Shown: one piece after another, positions 1-8,485 of the stretch | Numbering within the stretch: the first letter of the stretch is position 1 | How the letters are laid out: each line of letters starts with the position of its first letter | The notes under the pieces: model-generated | The model's input: the letters and a program-made list of their open reading frames with translations, nothing else | Databases searched by the model: none | Told to the model about the DNA's origin: nothing | DNA from: Nocardia sp. NRRL S-836 | GTDB lineage: Bacteria; Actinomycetota; Actinomycetes; Mycobacteriales; Pseudonocardiaceae | Direction of reading: 5' to 3' | Length of the DNA stretch: 64,000 nt | Assembly (NCBI RefSeq): GCF_001279525.1 | Contig: NZ_LGDY01000118.1 | Span: 9,434-73,433, forward strand | Program-made: the position numbers and the translations under genes

Positions 1-621
1 GCCCAGCGCCCACCGGGCCCCGAGCGCCAGCACGACGAACGGCAGCCCCAGCCCGAGGCAGTAGGCCAGGACCAGCACCACACCGCGTGCCGTCATCGAC
101 CCGACGTCGGTGCTCTGCGCGACCGCGAGCACCCCGGCGAGCGTCGGACCGAGGCACGGCGTCCACCCGAGCGCGAACACCGCGCCGAGGAACGGCGCCC
201 CGACCAGCCCGGCCCTGGGCCTGGTGTGGAACCGCACGTCCTTCTGCAGCTGCGGCACCAGCCCGAGGAACACCAGCCCCATCAGGATCGTGACCACGCC
301 ACCGACGCGCTGGAACAGGTCGGCGTTGAGGAACAACGCCTGCGACGCCCCGAGCACCGCGATCGACGCCAGCCCGAAGACCACCGTGAACCCGAGCACG
401 AACAGCAGCGACGCACCGGCGACCCGCCACCGCCCCGCCTTGGCCGGCTCGTCCGCGTCGACCCGCGGCGCCTCGGCACCGACCAGCCCGGCCAGGTACG
501 CCAGGTAGCCGGGCACCAGCGGCACGACGCACGGGGAAGCGAAGGAGAGGAACCCGGCGAGCAGAGCAACCCCGGTGGCCAGCAGCAACGGCCCGGAGAT
601 CGCCAGATCGGTGGGGTTCAC
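1..621 (-). CDS. ccdA: CcdA-type cytochrome c biogenesis membrane protein (3' end cut by window)
   Basis: Integral membrane protein that passes electrons from cytoplasmic thioredoxin across the membrane to extracytoplasmic thiol-redox proteins for heme attachment to cytochrome c. Read from a GTG at 621 (GAGG five bases upstream; an in-frame stop lies further upstream), it begins VNPTDLAISGPLLLATGVAL and continues into the diagnostic FASPCVVPLVPGYLAYLAG segment with its redox-active Cys near residue 30. The remaining membrane helices run to base 1 and the gene continues off the window. The TlpA-like gene at 2003 is its usual partner, but here the two are separated by an oppositely oriented peptidase gene. 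The resB/ccsA genes usually found next would lie outside. Confidence 0.88.
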   Translation of the reverse strand, partial: MNPTDLAISGPLLLATGVALLAGFLSFASPCVVPLVPGYLAYLAGLVGAEAPRVDADEPAKAGRWRVAGASLLFVLGFTVVFGLASIAVLGASQALFLNADLFQRVGGVVTILMGLVFLGLVPQLQKDVRFHTRPRAGLVGAPFLGAVFALGWTPCLGPTLAGVLAVAQSTDVGSMTARGVVLVLAYCLGLGLPFVVLALGARWALG

Positions 622-749
622 ACACCTCAGGGTAGGTAGTTGCCCAGATCACGCCACGACCGGTGTCACCTTTCCCGCCAGGCGGCTGGGCCGGAAGTGC
701 CGACGATTGCCGCCTTGTGGGTGACATCATGTGTGCTTAGCGTCATCAC

Positions 750-1739
750 ATGCGACGTTCCCGGCTGGTCCTCCCCGCGTTGACGGTCTCCGCCCTCGCT
801 CTCTTCGCGCAGGTACCGGCCGGTGGCGCGGCGCCCGCGATGGAGTGGCGCGAGGTTTTCCACGAGGACGGCTCGATAACGCAGGCCCTGACCCCGCGGG
901 CGCCGAAGGAGAGATCCTCGGACCTGCGGACCCTCGCCGCGACCGACGTCGTCGGCGTCCAGGTGACCGGCGACTCCGCCGACCGCTTCGACCTCGTCTT
1001 CGTCGGCGACGGCTACACCGAGGCCGACCTGGAGACCTACACCGCCAACGTGCTGAGCAAGTGGACCGAACTGTCCGCCGTGGAGCCGTTCGCGTCCTAC
1101 AAGGACTACTTCAACGTCTGGCAGGTCAACGTCGTCTCGCCCGAGTCCGGTGTGGACAACGACCCGGCCAGGGGCGTCGAGAAGAACACCGCGCTGGACA
1201 TGGGTTTCTGGTGCCAGGGCCGCGACGCCAACACCGAACGCCTGCTCTGCGTGAACGAGACCAAGGCCAAGCAGTTCGCCGCCCTCGCACCGGCCGCCGA
1301 CCAGGTGATCGCCCTCGGCAACACCGCGAAGTACGGCGGCGCCGGCGGTTCCGTGGCCACCGCGGCCGGCTCCAACGCCCAGGCGGGCCAGATCGCCATC
1401 CATGAGCTCGGCCACTCCATCGGCGGCCTCGCCGACGAGTACGACTACCCGTACGGCACCTACACCGGCACCGAACCGCGCGAGATCAACGTGACGAAGG
1501 ACCCGACCGGCGCGCTGAAGTGGGCGTCCTACCTCGGCCAGCCCTCCCCGGACGGCGGCGTGATCGGCGCCGTCGAGGGCGCCCGGTACTACAAGAACGG
1601 CCTGTACCGGCCGACGGCGAACTCGATCATGCGCACGCTCGGCAAGGAGTTCAACTCGATCGGCCGGGACGCGATGGTCAGGGCGTTCAAGGCGAAGATC
1701 CCGTCGTTGAACACTCCCGTGGCACCGCCAGCGGGGTGA
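750..1739 (+). CDS. Secreted M64-family zinc metallopeptidase
   Basis: 329 residues. An N-terminal signal peptide (MRRSRLVLPA followed by a hydrophobic core and an Ala-rich cleavage region near residue 28) indicates export. The zinc site HELGHSIGGLADEY lies at about residues 218-231: two His and a catalytic Glu in HExxH, then the downstream DEY typical of peptidase family M64 (IgA-peptidase-like). An upstream FVGDGYT segment near residue 84 is also typical of the family. The gene is divergent from ccdA (128 bp gap) and convergent with tlpA, so it is an insertion into the cytochrome c maturation gene order. Substrate unknown. Confidence 0.85.
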   Translation: MRRSRLVLPALTVSALALFAQVPAGGAAPAMEWREVFHEDGSITQALTPRAPKERSSDLRTLAATDVVGVQVTGDSADRFDLVFVGDGYTEADLETYTANVLSKWTELSAVEPFASYKDYFNVWQVNVVSPESGVDNDPARGVEKNTALDMGFWCQGRDANTERLLCVNETKAKQFAALAPAADQVIALGNTAKYGGAGGSVATAAGSNAQAGQIAIHELGHSIGGLADEYDYPYGTYTGTEPREINVTKDPTGALKWASYLGQPSPDGGVIGAVEGARYYKNGLYRPTANSIMRTLGKEFNSIGRDAMVRAFKAKIPSLNTPVAPPAG

Positions 1740-1741
1740 TC

Positions 1742-1977
1742 GGGCCCCGAAGGCCCCGGCCGCACCCGCCATCGAGGGCCGAAGGCCCGGCTGTCCAGGT
1801 ATCGAGGGCCGCAGGCCCGAGCCGTCTTTTCGAACGAACCGCCCGCAAGCACCAACGCAACAGCAAGCCGCCCAAAGCACCAGGCGTGCCATCTACCCAC
1901 GCACGGCGCTGGCCAGTCTTTGATCAGTTGTCAGGGGGTCGAGGGGGACGGAGTCCCCCCGAAACGCCGAAGGCGTT
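1742..1977. repeat. Cluster of short palindromic hairpins between convergent genes
   Basis: In the 263-base gap between the M64 and TlpA stops are five small hairpins with 3-5-base loops: GGGCC-CCGAA-GGCCC (1742-1756), GGGCC-GAA-GGCCC (1776-1788), GGGCC-GCA-GGCCC (1806-1818), GGGGGAC-GGA-GTCCCCC (1943-1959) and AACGCC-GAA-GGCGTT (1963-1977). Two share the flanking word ATCGAGGGCC. Together they look like a palindromic intergenic repeat that also ends transcription from both sides. There is no open coding frame in between. Confidence 0.6.
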
Positions 1978-2002
1978 GCACACAACCAGCCCCGGCCCCG
2001 AC

Positions 2003-2560
2003 TCACTCCTTCGCCAACTCCTCCACCACCGGCTTCAGGTCCGACTCCAGCACCGGCAGCAGGAACACGGCGGCCACCCGGTGCTCCTTGTCCACGACGA
2101 ACGTCGACGGCACGGCGTTCGGCGACAACCCCTTGAACACGTTGATGAAGCTCCGCCCGGACGGGTCGTAGATGGACGGGTACGTCAGCTTGCGGTCGTT
2201 CATGAAGTCGCGCGGGTGATCCGGCGACGTCTCCTTGACGTCGACCCCGATGACCTGCGTCCCCGACTCGAACAGCTTCTGCATCTCCGGCGCCTCGGTG
2301 CGGCAGGGCCCGCACCACGCACCCCAGATGTTGATCACGACCGGCTTGCCCGCGTGGTCGGAGAGCCGGACCGTCTTGCCGGGCTCCAGCAGCGACTCGC
2401 CCTCGAGCCCCTTGAGCTGCTTGCGCTCCTCCGGCGCGAACCGGAGCTTCACCTGGCCGCCGGGGGCGACGAGGTAGAAGTCGCCGCCGCCGATCTGGGC
2501 CGCGTCCTTGCCGACCGTGCAGCCGGAGACCAGCAGCAGCAACACGAGCAGCCGCTTCAT
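2003..2560 (-). CDS. TlpA/ResA-like thioredoxin-fold lipoprotein
   Basis: 185-residue membrane-anchored extracytoplasmic thiol-disulfide reductase, expected to reduce the CXXCH cysteines of apocytochrome c. The ATG at 2560 starts a lipoprotein signal [14 protein letters not shown] with lipid-acceptor Cys14. The AlkA/TlpA domain carries the redox motif WCGPC at residues 82-86 and a later cis-Pro loop (NAVPSTFVVD). The start overlaps the stop of the phosphatase gene by four bases (ATGA), indicating translational coupling within the hemL operon. An upstream in-frame start exists but would lie inside the phosphatase gene and precede the signal peptide. Confidence 0.88.
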   Translation of the reverse strand: MKRLLVLLLLVSGCTVGKDAAQIGGGDFYLVAPGGQVKLRFAPEERKQLKGLEGESLLEPGKTVRLSDHAGKPVVINIWGAWCGPCRTEAPEMQKLFESGTQVIGVDVKETSPDHPRDFMNDRKLTYPSIYDPSGRSFINVFKGLSPNAVPSTFVVDKEHRVAAVFLLPVLESDLKPVVEELAKE

Positions 2561-3186
2561 GCGCCGGTCACCCGCGGGTTGGTCGCGCCGACCGGCTCGG
2601 AGTACCTGATGCGCACCAGCTGCTCGCCGTCGAAGTGCAGCGAGGTCAGCGACGCGAGCGAGCACTCGCGGCGGCGCGGGTCGTGCCACATGCGCTTGCC
2701 CTCCAGGAACCGGCGGACGGTCCAGATGGGCAGCTGGTGCGACACGCAGACGGCCTCGTGGCCCTCGGCCTCGACGCGGGCGCGCTGGATGGCGCCGAGC
2801 ATGCGGTGCGCGATCTCGATGTACGGCTCGCCCCAGGACGGCTTGAACGGGTTCACGAGCTTCGGCCAGTGCTCCGGGGAGCGCAGGGCGCCGTCGCCGA
2901 CGGACACCTTCAGGCCCTCGAACTGGTTGTCGGCCTCGATCAGCCGCTCGTCGGTGGCGAGCTCCAGGCGGTGCGAGTCGGCGATCGGTGCCGCGGTCTG
3001 CTGGGCGCGGTCCAGCGGTGAGGCGACGACGTGCACGATGTCGTGGTCGGCGAGGTGCTCGGCCACGGTCAGCGCCTGCTTCTGGCCGCGTTCGGACAGC
3101 TTGAAGCCGGGGATGCGGCCGTACAGGATGCCGGTCGGGTTGTGCACCTCGCCGTGGCGGAGCAGGTGGACGACGGTGCTGGTCAC
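2557..3186 (-). CDS. Histidine phosphatase family protein (phosphoglycerate-mutase fold)
   Basis: 209 residues. The N-terminal [12 protein letters not shown] motif (catalytic His near residue 11) and a second active-site His in [10 protein letters not shown] (about residues 148-157) place it in the histidine phosphatase superfamily. The substrate is not evident and it is not a housekeeping phosphoglycerate mutase: the gene at 32336 fills that role. It sits between hemL and tlpA with four-base overlaps at both ends. As I recall, the same position is held by a phosphoglycerate-mutase-like gene in mycobacteria. Confidence 0.85.
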   Translation of the reverse strand: MTSTVVHLLRHGEVHNPTGILYGRIPGFKLSERGQKQALTVAEHLADHDIVHVVASPLDRAQQTAAPIADSHRLELATDERLIEADNQFEGLKVSVGDGALRSPEHWPKLVNPFKPSWGEPYIEIAHRMLGAIQRARVEAEGHEAVCVSHQLPIWTVRRFLEGKRMWHDPRRRECSLASLTSLHFDGEQLVRIRYSEPVGATNPRVTGA

Positions 3187-4478
3187 TTGCGGGCCTCCTT
3201 GGCGGCGCGGGCCGCGTGCGGCAGCGCGTCGGCGATCACGGCGAACTCCTCTTCACCCATGGCGGCGTTGACGAACCACGCCTCGAACGCCGAGGGCGGT
3301 GCGTAGACGCCGCGTTCGAGCAGCGCGTGGAAGAACGGCGGGAAGCGCCACGTCTCGCACGCCTGCGCGCCCGCGTAGTCCGTCACCTCTTCAGAACCGA
3401 AGAACACGCTCACCAGGTTCCCGGCGAACTGCACGCGGTGCTCGACGCCGGCCTCGGTCAGGGCGGCGGTGAACAGGGCGCCCAGGCGTGTCGCGTTGCG
3501 GTCCAGCGCCTGGTAGACGGCCTCGTCGGCGGCCCGCAGCGTCGCGAGACCGGCGGCCACGGCGACGGGGTTACCGGACAGCGTGCCGGCCTGGTAGACG
3601 GGGCCGGAGGGAGCAAGCCTGGCCATCACGTCCGCGCGGCCGCCGAACGCCGCCGCAGGCAGCCCACCGGACATGACCTTGCCGAACGTGTACAGGTCGC
3701 CGCGGACGCGCTCCAAGCCGTACCAGCCGGCCCGCGAGACGCGGAAGCCGGTCATGACCTCGTCCATGATCAGCAACGCGCCCTCGGCGTCGCAGAGGTC
3801 GCGCAGGCCCTGGTTGAACTCCGCCAGCGGTGCGACGGCGCCCATGTTGCCCGCCGCGGCCTCGGTGATCACGCAGGCGATCTCGCCGGGGTTCTCGGCG
3901 AACGCCGCGCGCACGGCCTCGATGTCGTTGTAGGGCAGCACGAGCGTGTCCGCGGCCTGCGCGCCGGTCACGCCGGGCGAGGTCGGCAGGCCCAGCGTGG
4001 CGACGCCGGAGCCGGCCTGGGCCAGCAGCGCGTCGACGTGGCCGTGGTAGCAGCCGGCGAACTTGATGATCTTGCGGCGCTCGGTGAAGCCGCGGGCGAG
4101 GCGGATCGCGCTCATCGTGGCCTCGGTGCCGGAGTTGACCAGGCGGACCTGGCGGACCGGCTCGACCCGGTCGACGATCTCGGCGGCGAGGTCGATCTCA
4201 CCCTCGGTCGGCGTGCCGAACGACAGCCCGTGGACGGCGGCGGACCGCACGGCCTCGACCACGGCGGGGTGGGCGTGCCCGAGGATCATCGGACCCCACG
4301 ACGACACCAGGTCGACGTACCGGTTGCCGTCGGCGTCCCACAGGTGCGGGCCTTCGCCGCGGACCATGAACCGCGGGGTGCCGCCGACGGAGTGGAACGC
4401 CCGCACCGGAGAGTTGACCCCGCCGGGGGTCAGCGTCGACGCGCGCTCGAACAGGGCCTGGGATCGACTCGCAGTCAC
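3183..4478 (-). CDS. hemL: Glutamate-1-semialdehyde 2,1-aminomutase
   Basis: PLP enzyme converting glutamate-1-semialdehyde to 5-aminolevulinate, the second step of the C5 heme pathway. From GTG 4478 it is 431 residues, the usual length. It begins [20 protein letters not shown] and contains the family words VNSPVRAF and [19 protein letters not shown] PLP-lysine region (near residue 265), plus [18 protein letters not shown] run precedes the GTG. Longer in-frame starts run into the preceding membrane-protein gene and lack family similarity. The stop overlaps the phosphatase start by four bases. It works downstream of hemA, which lies 6.5 kb upstream in the same transcription direction. Confidence 0.95.
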   Translation of the reverse strand: MTASRSQALFERASTLTPGGVNSPVRAFHSVGGTPRFMVRGEGPHLWDADGNRYVDLVSSWGPMILGHAHPAVVEAVRSAAVHGLSFGTPTEGEIDLAAEIVDRVEPVRQVRLVNSGTEATMSAIRLARGFTERRKIIKFAGCYHGHVDALLAQAGSGVATLGLPTSPGVTGAQAADTLVLPYNDIEAVRAAFAENPGEIACVITEAAAGNMGAVAPLAEFNQGLRDLCDAEGALLIMDEVMTGFRVSRAGWYGLERVRGDLYTFGKVMSGGLPAAAFGGRADVMARLAPSGPVYQAGTLSGNPVAVAAGLATLRAADEAVYQALDRNATRLGALFTAALTEAGVEHRVQFAGNLVSVFFGSEEVTDYAGAQACETWRFPPFFHALLERGVYAPPSAFEAWFVNAAMGEEEFAVIADALPHAARAAKEARK

Positions 4479-4489
4479 GTACCCCAGTC

Positions 4490-4984
4490 TCACACGTCGG
4501 CGTCGGCGGCTTTCCCCGGCCGGGTGCGCGCGGCCAGCAGGCCCTGGCGGACGGCGTCGAGCAGGAGGATCGCGGCGACCGTGACGGCGGCGACGGCCGT
4601 GCCCAGCCAGTTGCCCTGGTAACGGGTCGAGATCAACGGCTCGTGGCCGTCGATCGGGTAGGCGAGCTTGCTGATGCCTCGGTTCCACGCCCACACGGCG
4701 ACCAGAACCAGTGCGACGGCGGCCACGACCTCGGCGGCGGCGATGAGGGCGCGCCGCGGCTGGTGCAGCTCGGGGCCGCTCTGCGGTGACGGCTGCGGGT
4801 CCGGCGGGAACGCCGCCGCGTAGGAGCGCTCCTCCGCGGTGGGCTCGAACTCCTCGGCCAGTTCCGCGGGCCTGCCGCCGGTCGGCGACGCCGCTTCGGC
4901 CGATCCGGTGCCCGCCGCGTCCGGTCCGGCGTCCGGCGCTGCGCCCGACCCGGTGTCCGACCTTGCCTCTGTCACGTCACTCAC
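4490..4984 (-). CDS. Hypothetical protein with acidic, Ala/Pro-rich N-terminus and two membrane helices
   Basis: 164 residues. The first 70 or so are disordered-looking ([20 protein letters not shown], acidic). Two hydrophobic segments follow: around 91-115 ([21 protein letters not shown]) and around 131-150 ([18 protein letters not shown]). I do not recognise the family. The start overlaps the stop of the previous gene by four bases and the stop lies 11 bases before hemL, so it is an operon member. A role in the membrane assembly of heme or cytochrome components is only a guess from position. Confidence 0.7.
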   Translation of the reverse strand: MSDVTEARSDTGSGAAPDAGPDAAGTGSAEAASPTGGRPAELAEEFEPTAEERSYAAAFPPDPQPSPQSGPELHQPRRALIAAAEVVAAVALVLVAVWAWNRGISKLAYPIDGHEPLISTRYQGNWLGTAVAAVTVAAILLLDAVRQGLLAARTRPGKAADADV

Positions 4985-5403
4985 CCTCTCACGACCTTGC
5001 GCAGCGCGGCGACCAAGGCTTCCGGGTCACGCGCCCACCCGAGCACCACCGTGCCGTCGAGCAGCCGCAACGGCACCGCCGTCGTGCCCTTGGGCACCGA
5101 CCAGCCGCCGCCGAGCACCCGTGCCCCGGCCGGCGCGCCCACGTCGCGGAAGGCCTCGACCATCGCGAGCGGCAGCCGTTCCCGCCCGAACTGCACGTCC
5201 TCGGCGGTGAGCCGCACGCTGCCGACCTTCACCCGCCCGTAGACCCACAGGAACGCGCCGAGCAGCAACCCGAGCCCCACGATCGTCCACAGCGCGGCGG
5301 ACGCGGGCCCGGTGATCAGTTCGACCAGGTATCCGGCCACGGCGAACGCCGGGCCCCACAGGAGCGGCCACCAGCTGCTGCCGGACTCGCGGTACAGGGG
5401 CAC
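4981..5403 (-). CDS. Small two-helix membrane protein, DUF3093/PH-like
   Basis: 140 residues starting at GTG 5403, which shares its first base with the preceding TAG stop (TAGTG). The N-terminal YRESGSSWWPLLWG motif precedes two membrane helices, and a soluble beta-rich C-terminus (VRLTAEDVQFGRERLPLAMV ... KGTTAVPLRLLDGTVVLGWA) follows. This layout resembles actinobacterial DUF3093 proteins, with a PH-like tail, but I cannot confirm the family. A longer in-frame reading upstream would overlap the neighbouring gene completely and is not coding-like. Confidence 0.65.
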   Translation of the reverse strand: MPLYRESGSSWWPLLWGPAFAVAGYLVELITGPASAALWTIVGLGLLLGAFLWVYGRVKVGSVRLTAEDVQFGRERLPLAMVEAFRDVGAPAGARVLGGGWSVPKGTTAVPLRLLDGTVVLGWARDPEALVAALRKVVRG

Positions 5404-6068
5404 TAACGCACGTACCTGTTCGACGCGGGCAGGAACTGCAGGACCACGGCCGCGACGGTCAGCCCCAGCACCAGGACGCTCAGCACGACGCCCGGCTGCC
5501 ACGCCGGTGCGTTCAGCGCGAACAGCAGGGTCCCGATCATCGTCGGGACGCCGAGCGCGCCCAGGATGGTCAGCAGGATCCGCGCCCAGCTGTGGCCGTT
5601 GCGCAGCACGACGGCGAACGCGACGTACGGCGCGGCCGCCACGAGCATGCCGAAGCCCGCGAACACCGCCAGCGACGTGACCCCCAGCTCGGCCGCCGAC
5701 CGGTCCTCCGCGGTGACCGTCGAGTCGCCGATCAGCGACGCGGCGTTGCCGAGGATCAGCACCGGCAGCACGGCGATGGCCAGGACCGCCGCCGCGATCC
5801 ACGTCCACATCGCCGCGGTGATCGTGGCCGGCCGCGGCGGTGCCATCTCCTCCGGCAGCACCGGGTTCAGCGGGGTCATCGACCACGCCGGGTTGTGCAC
5901 CGGCTGCACCTGGTACTGGCTCGTCGGCGGGTACTGGCCGGCCGGGTGCTGATCCACCGGGTACTGGCCCGGCTGGTACTGGCTCGCCTGGTACTGGCTC
6001 GCCTGGTACTGGCCGGTCGGCTGCTGCCACTGCTCCGGGTTCTGCCAGGGGTTCTGCGGGTCGGTCAC
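5403..6068 (-). CDS. Four-helix membrane protein with Gln/Tyr-rich N-terminal repeats (paralogue 4 of array)
   Basis: 221 residues. Residues 1-60 are Pro/Gln/Tyr-rich with imperfect repeats of QYQAS and QYP units, and are probably cytoplasmic and disordered. Four hydrophobic segments follow. The loop motif RNGHSWARILLTILG between helices 2 and 3 matches RRRNWARIALSAIA and [14 protein letters not shown] in the genes at 6065 and 6931, so the genes look like tandem duplicates. It overlaps its upstream neighbour by four bases and the downstream gene by one. Function unknown. Confidence 0.75.
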   Translation of the reverse strand: MTDPQNPWQNPEQWQQPTGQYQASQYQASQYQPGQYPVDQHPAGQYPPTSQYQVQPVHNPAWSMTPLNPVLPEEMAPPRPATITAAMWTWIAAAVLAIAVLPVLILGNAASLIGDSTVTAEDRSAAELGVTSLAVFAGFGMLVAAAPYVAFAVVLRNGHSWARILLTILGALGVPTMIGTLLFALNAPAWQPGVVLSVLVLGLTVAAVVLQFLPASNRYVR

Positions 6069-6481
6069 TCGTCACGCACCTCCGCGAACCACTGTGCCGT
6101 ACGCGCCTGCCACGTGAAGACGATTGCGACGCAGATGAGCAGCAACGTGACCAGGTTGGCCGCGCTGACGCCGAGGAACAGCAGCCAGACCATGTGCAGG
6201 ACCGCGATGGCCGACAACGCGATCCGCGCCCAGTTCCGGCGGCGCAGGAACAGCCGGGTCAGCCACGCGTAGGCGGCCGCGAAGAGCACCGCGATCACCG
6301 TCAGCGTGGTCAGGAAGCTCGTGACCTGGCCGGAGGTCCACCGGGTCAGCTCCTGCACCTGCCCGCGCTGGAACCACAGCCCGGCGGTCACGAACAGCAC
6401 GAACACGGCGATCGCGAGCCACAGCCCGACGGCGATCCGGACCGGCCTGGGCGTCGCGTCGTCCTTCAGCGGTCCGGTCAC
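6065..6481 (-). CDS. Small four-helix membrane protein (paralogue 3 of array)
   Basis: 138 residues with four predicted membrane helices: about 14-37, 55-75, 85-103 and 105-122. The inter-helix loop LRRRNWARIALSAIA is the shared array motif. The N-terminus is short and basic/acidic (MTGPLKDDATPRPVR). Starts and stops overlap both neighbours by four bases, so it is translated as part of the hemB-to-hemL block. No catalytic signature is visible. Confidence 0.72.
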   Translation of the reverse strand: MTGPLKDDATPRPVRIAVGLWLAIAVFVLFVTAGLWFQRGQVQELTRWTSGQVTSFLTTLTVIAVLFAAAYAWLTRLFLRRRNWARIALSAIAVLHMVWLLFLGVSAANLVTLLLICVAIVFTWQARTAQWFAEVRDE

Positions 6482-6921
6482 AGCGCCTGCTCACGGGTGA
6501 GGTACTCGGAGGACTGCCGGAAGAACATCATCGCCAGGCCGCCCAGCGCGATCACGACGACGACCAGCCCGAGCAGGTTGTCCACGACCAACTGGAAGAA
6601 CAGCGCGATCATCAGCGTGATGAACAGCCCGGTCCGGCTCTTGCGGACGCCCTGGCGGACCCGGTTGCCGAGCAGGACCGCGATGGCGGCCAGCAGGACG
6701 TTCACCCCGAGCGCCACGAGCAGCACGACGTTGACGGCGGAGGCGACCTGGTCCGGCGTGAACTCCGGGTTGAGGCCGGCCTTCACCTGGGCGTCGACCA
6801 GCACCTGCCGGTTGACCCACAGGTAGACCGAGGTGAGCACGACGAACGCCATGCCGACGACGACGAGCCAGAAGCCCGCGGTGATCGTGCCTGGGGCGTC
6901 CGGTTGCTTCGGAGACGTCAC
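6478..6921 (-). CDS. Small four-helix membrane protein (paralogue 2 of array)
   Basis: 147 residues. The N-terminal PGTITAGFWLVVVGMAFVVL helix is followed by a loop with an acidic stretch (KAGLNPEFTPDQVASAV), similar in place to [16 protein letters not shown] in the gene at 6931. Helix 2 leads to a degenerate version of the shared basic loop (GNRVRQGVRKSRTGLFITLM), then two more helices. The WARI residues are replaced here, making it the most diverged copy. It overlaps the next gene by four bases. Function unknown. Confidence 0.72.
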   Translation of the reverse strand: MTSPKQPDAPGTITAGFWLVVVGMAFVVLTSVYLWVNRQVLVDAQVKAGLNPEFTPDQVASAVNVVLLVALGVNVLLAAIAVLLGNRVRQGVRKSRTGLFITLMIALFFQLVVDNLLGLVVVVIALGGLAMMFFRQSSEYLTREQAL

Positions 6922-6930
6922 GGTCGGAAC

Positions 6931-7446
6931 TTAGGGCCGCAGGAAGTCGGTGTCCACCGTGACGCGCGTCCTGAAGTGCGCGGACGCCCGCCACATCAGC
7001 ACGACCGCGGTGGCGTCCAGTCCGGCGGTGACGACCGTGACCGCCAGGTCCACCGGCCGCAGCACCACGCCGACCTCGGCGGCGAGCCCGCTCGCCCACG
7101 CGACCACCCGGAACAGACCGAAGAGGACGGACGCGGCACCGAGGACGGTCAGCACGATCCGCGCCCAGTTCTTCCCGCGCGCCATGGCGTTCGCGAGCCG
7201 GGTGTAGGCCAGCAGGACCGCGGTGACGATCAGGAGTCCGAAGAGGATCCCGCCGTTCACGCCGGCGTCGATCTGGTCCTGGCCCATCTCCGGGTTCTGC
7301 CGCCGGGCCTCCGCGACCAGCGTCTCCCGGTCGAACAGCTCGGCGACGAAGCGCAGCATCCCGAGCAGCGCGCTGGAGATCCACAACCAGCGCGCCGCGT
7401 CGACGAGCTTCGGGACGGGCCGCGGTGTGGTTACCGGTCCAACCAC
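6931..7446 (-). CDS. Four-helix membrane protein (paralogue 1 of array)
   Basis: 171 residues from GTG 7446, overlapping the hemB 3' end by 16 bases. There are four membrane segments, with the array motif [17 protein letters not shown] between helices 2 and 3 and a loop [16 protein letters not shown] between helices 1 and 2. The C-terminal tail is short and hydrophilic. A later start would remove part of the first helix. It is the hemB-proximal member of the four-gene array. As I recall, mycobacteria also carry small membrane proteins after hemB. Confidence 0.72.
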   Translation of the reverse strand: MVGPVTTPRPVPKLVDAARWLWISSALLGMLRFVAELFDRETLVAEARRQNPEMGQDQIDAGVNGGILFGLLIVTAVLLAYTRLANAMARGKNWARIVLTVLGAASVLFGLFRVVAWASGLAAEVGVVLRPVDLAVTVVTAGLDATAVVLMWRASAHFRTRVTVDTDFLRP

Positions 7447-8405
7447 CGCGCGGCTTCCACGGCCCAGTAGGTCAGCACGATGTCCGCACCGGCCCTGCGG
7501 ATGGCCGTGAGCGACTCCAGGACCGAGCGCTCGCGGTCGATCCAGCCGTTCGCGGCGGCCGCCTCGATCATCGAGTACTCGCCGGAGATCTGGTACGCCG
7601 CAACGGGAACGTCCGAGATCTCGGCCACGGACCGCAGCACGTCCAGGTACAGCAGCGCGGGCTTGACCATGACCATGTCCGCGCCCTCGGCGAGGTCCAG
7701 CTGCACCTCGCGGATCGCCTCGCGGGCGTTGGCGGGGTCCTGCTGGTAGGTCTTGCGGTCACCCGCGAGCTGCGACTCGACGGCGTCGCGGAACGGGCCG
7801 TAGAACGCGGAGGCGTACTTGACCGCGTAGGCGAGGATGCCGGTGCCGGTGAAGCCCGCCGCGTCCAGGGCGTTGCGGATGAACGCGGTCTGGCCGTCCA
7901 TCATGCCGCTGGGGCCGACGACGTGGGCACCGGCACGCGCCTGGGCCACGGCCAGCTCGCCGTACGCCTCCAGCGTCGCGTCGTTGTCCACGGTGCCGTC
8001 GGGGGCGAGCACGCCGCAGTGGCCGTGGTCGGTGAACTCGTCCAGGCAGCAGTCCGACATGAGCACGGTGCTGTCGCCCAGCTCCGAGCGCAGGTCGGCC
8101 AGTGCGACGTTGAGGACGCCGCCGGGGTCGGTGCCGGCGGAACCGACGGCGTCGCGCTCGGTGGGCACGCCGAACAGCATGATGCCGCCGACACCTGCCT
8201 GCACGGCCTCGACTGCGGCTTTGCGCAGCGAGTCACGGGTGTGCTGGAGGACGCCGGGCATGCTCGTGATCTCGGCCGGCTCGCGCAGGCCCTCCTTGAC
8301 GAACATCGGCAGGATCAGCTGCCTGGGGCGCACCTCGGTCTCGGACACGAGGCGGCGCATGGCGGGCGTCGTGCGCAGACGCCTGGGCCGGTGCAGTGGG
8401 TACAT
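7431..8405 (-). CDS. hemB: Delta-aminolevulinic acid dehydratase (porphobilinogen synthase)
   Basis: 324 residues. It condenses two 5-aminolevulinates to porphobilinogen. The start at ATG 8405 gives [20 protein letters not shown]. Visible signatures are the metal-site segment [14 protein letters not shown], with one of the usual zinc Cys replaced by Asp (as in other actinobacterial HemB), and the two Schiff-base lysine regions [16 protein letters not shown] and [11 protein letters not shown]. An upstream in-frame extension would run through the intergenic hairpin and is rejected. It lies 80 bases downstream of hemD and overlaps the next membrane-protein gene. Confidence 0.95.
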   Translation of the reverse strand: MYPLHRPRRLRTTPAMRRLVSETEVRPRQLILPMFVKEGLREPAEITSMPGVLQHTRDSLRKAAVEAVQAGVGGIMLFGVPTERDAVGSAGTDPGGVLNVALADLRSELGDSTVLMSDCCLDEFTDHGHCGVLAPDGTVDNDATLEAYGELAVAQARAGAHVVGPSGMMDGQTAFIRNALDAAGFTGTGILAYAVKYASAFYGPFRDAVESQLAGDRKTYQQDPANAREAIREVQLDLAEGADMVMVKPALLYLDVLRSVAEISDVPVAAYQISGEYSMIEAAAANGWIDRERSVLESLTAIRRAGADIVLTYWAVEAARWLDR

Positions 8406-8436
8406 CGCTTGACTCCCTGACTTCGAGAGAGTCGAA

Positions 8437-8468
8437 GGGGCCACCCAAAAGGATCTTGGAGTGGCCCC
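8437..8468 (-). terminator. Hairpin between hemD and hemB
   Basis: GGGGCCAC (8437-8444) and GTGGCCCC (8461-8468) form an 8-bp stem with a 16-base loop in the 80-base hemD-hemB gap. There is no T-run. It could be a partial terminator or an attenuator that lowers hemB and downstream membrane-gene expression relative to rex-hemACD. Confidence 0.5.
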
Positions 8469-8485
8469 GACGGCTTCAGTGTCTT

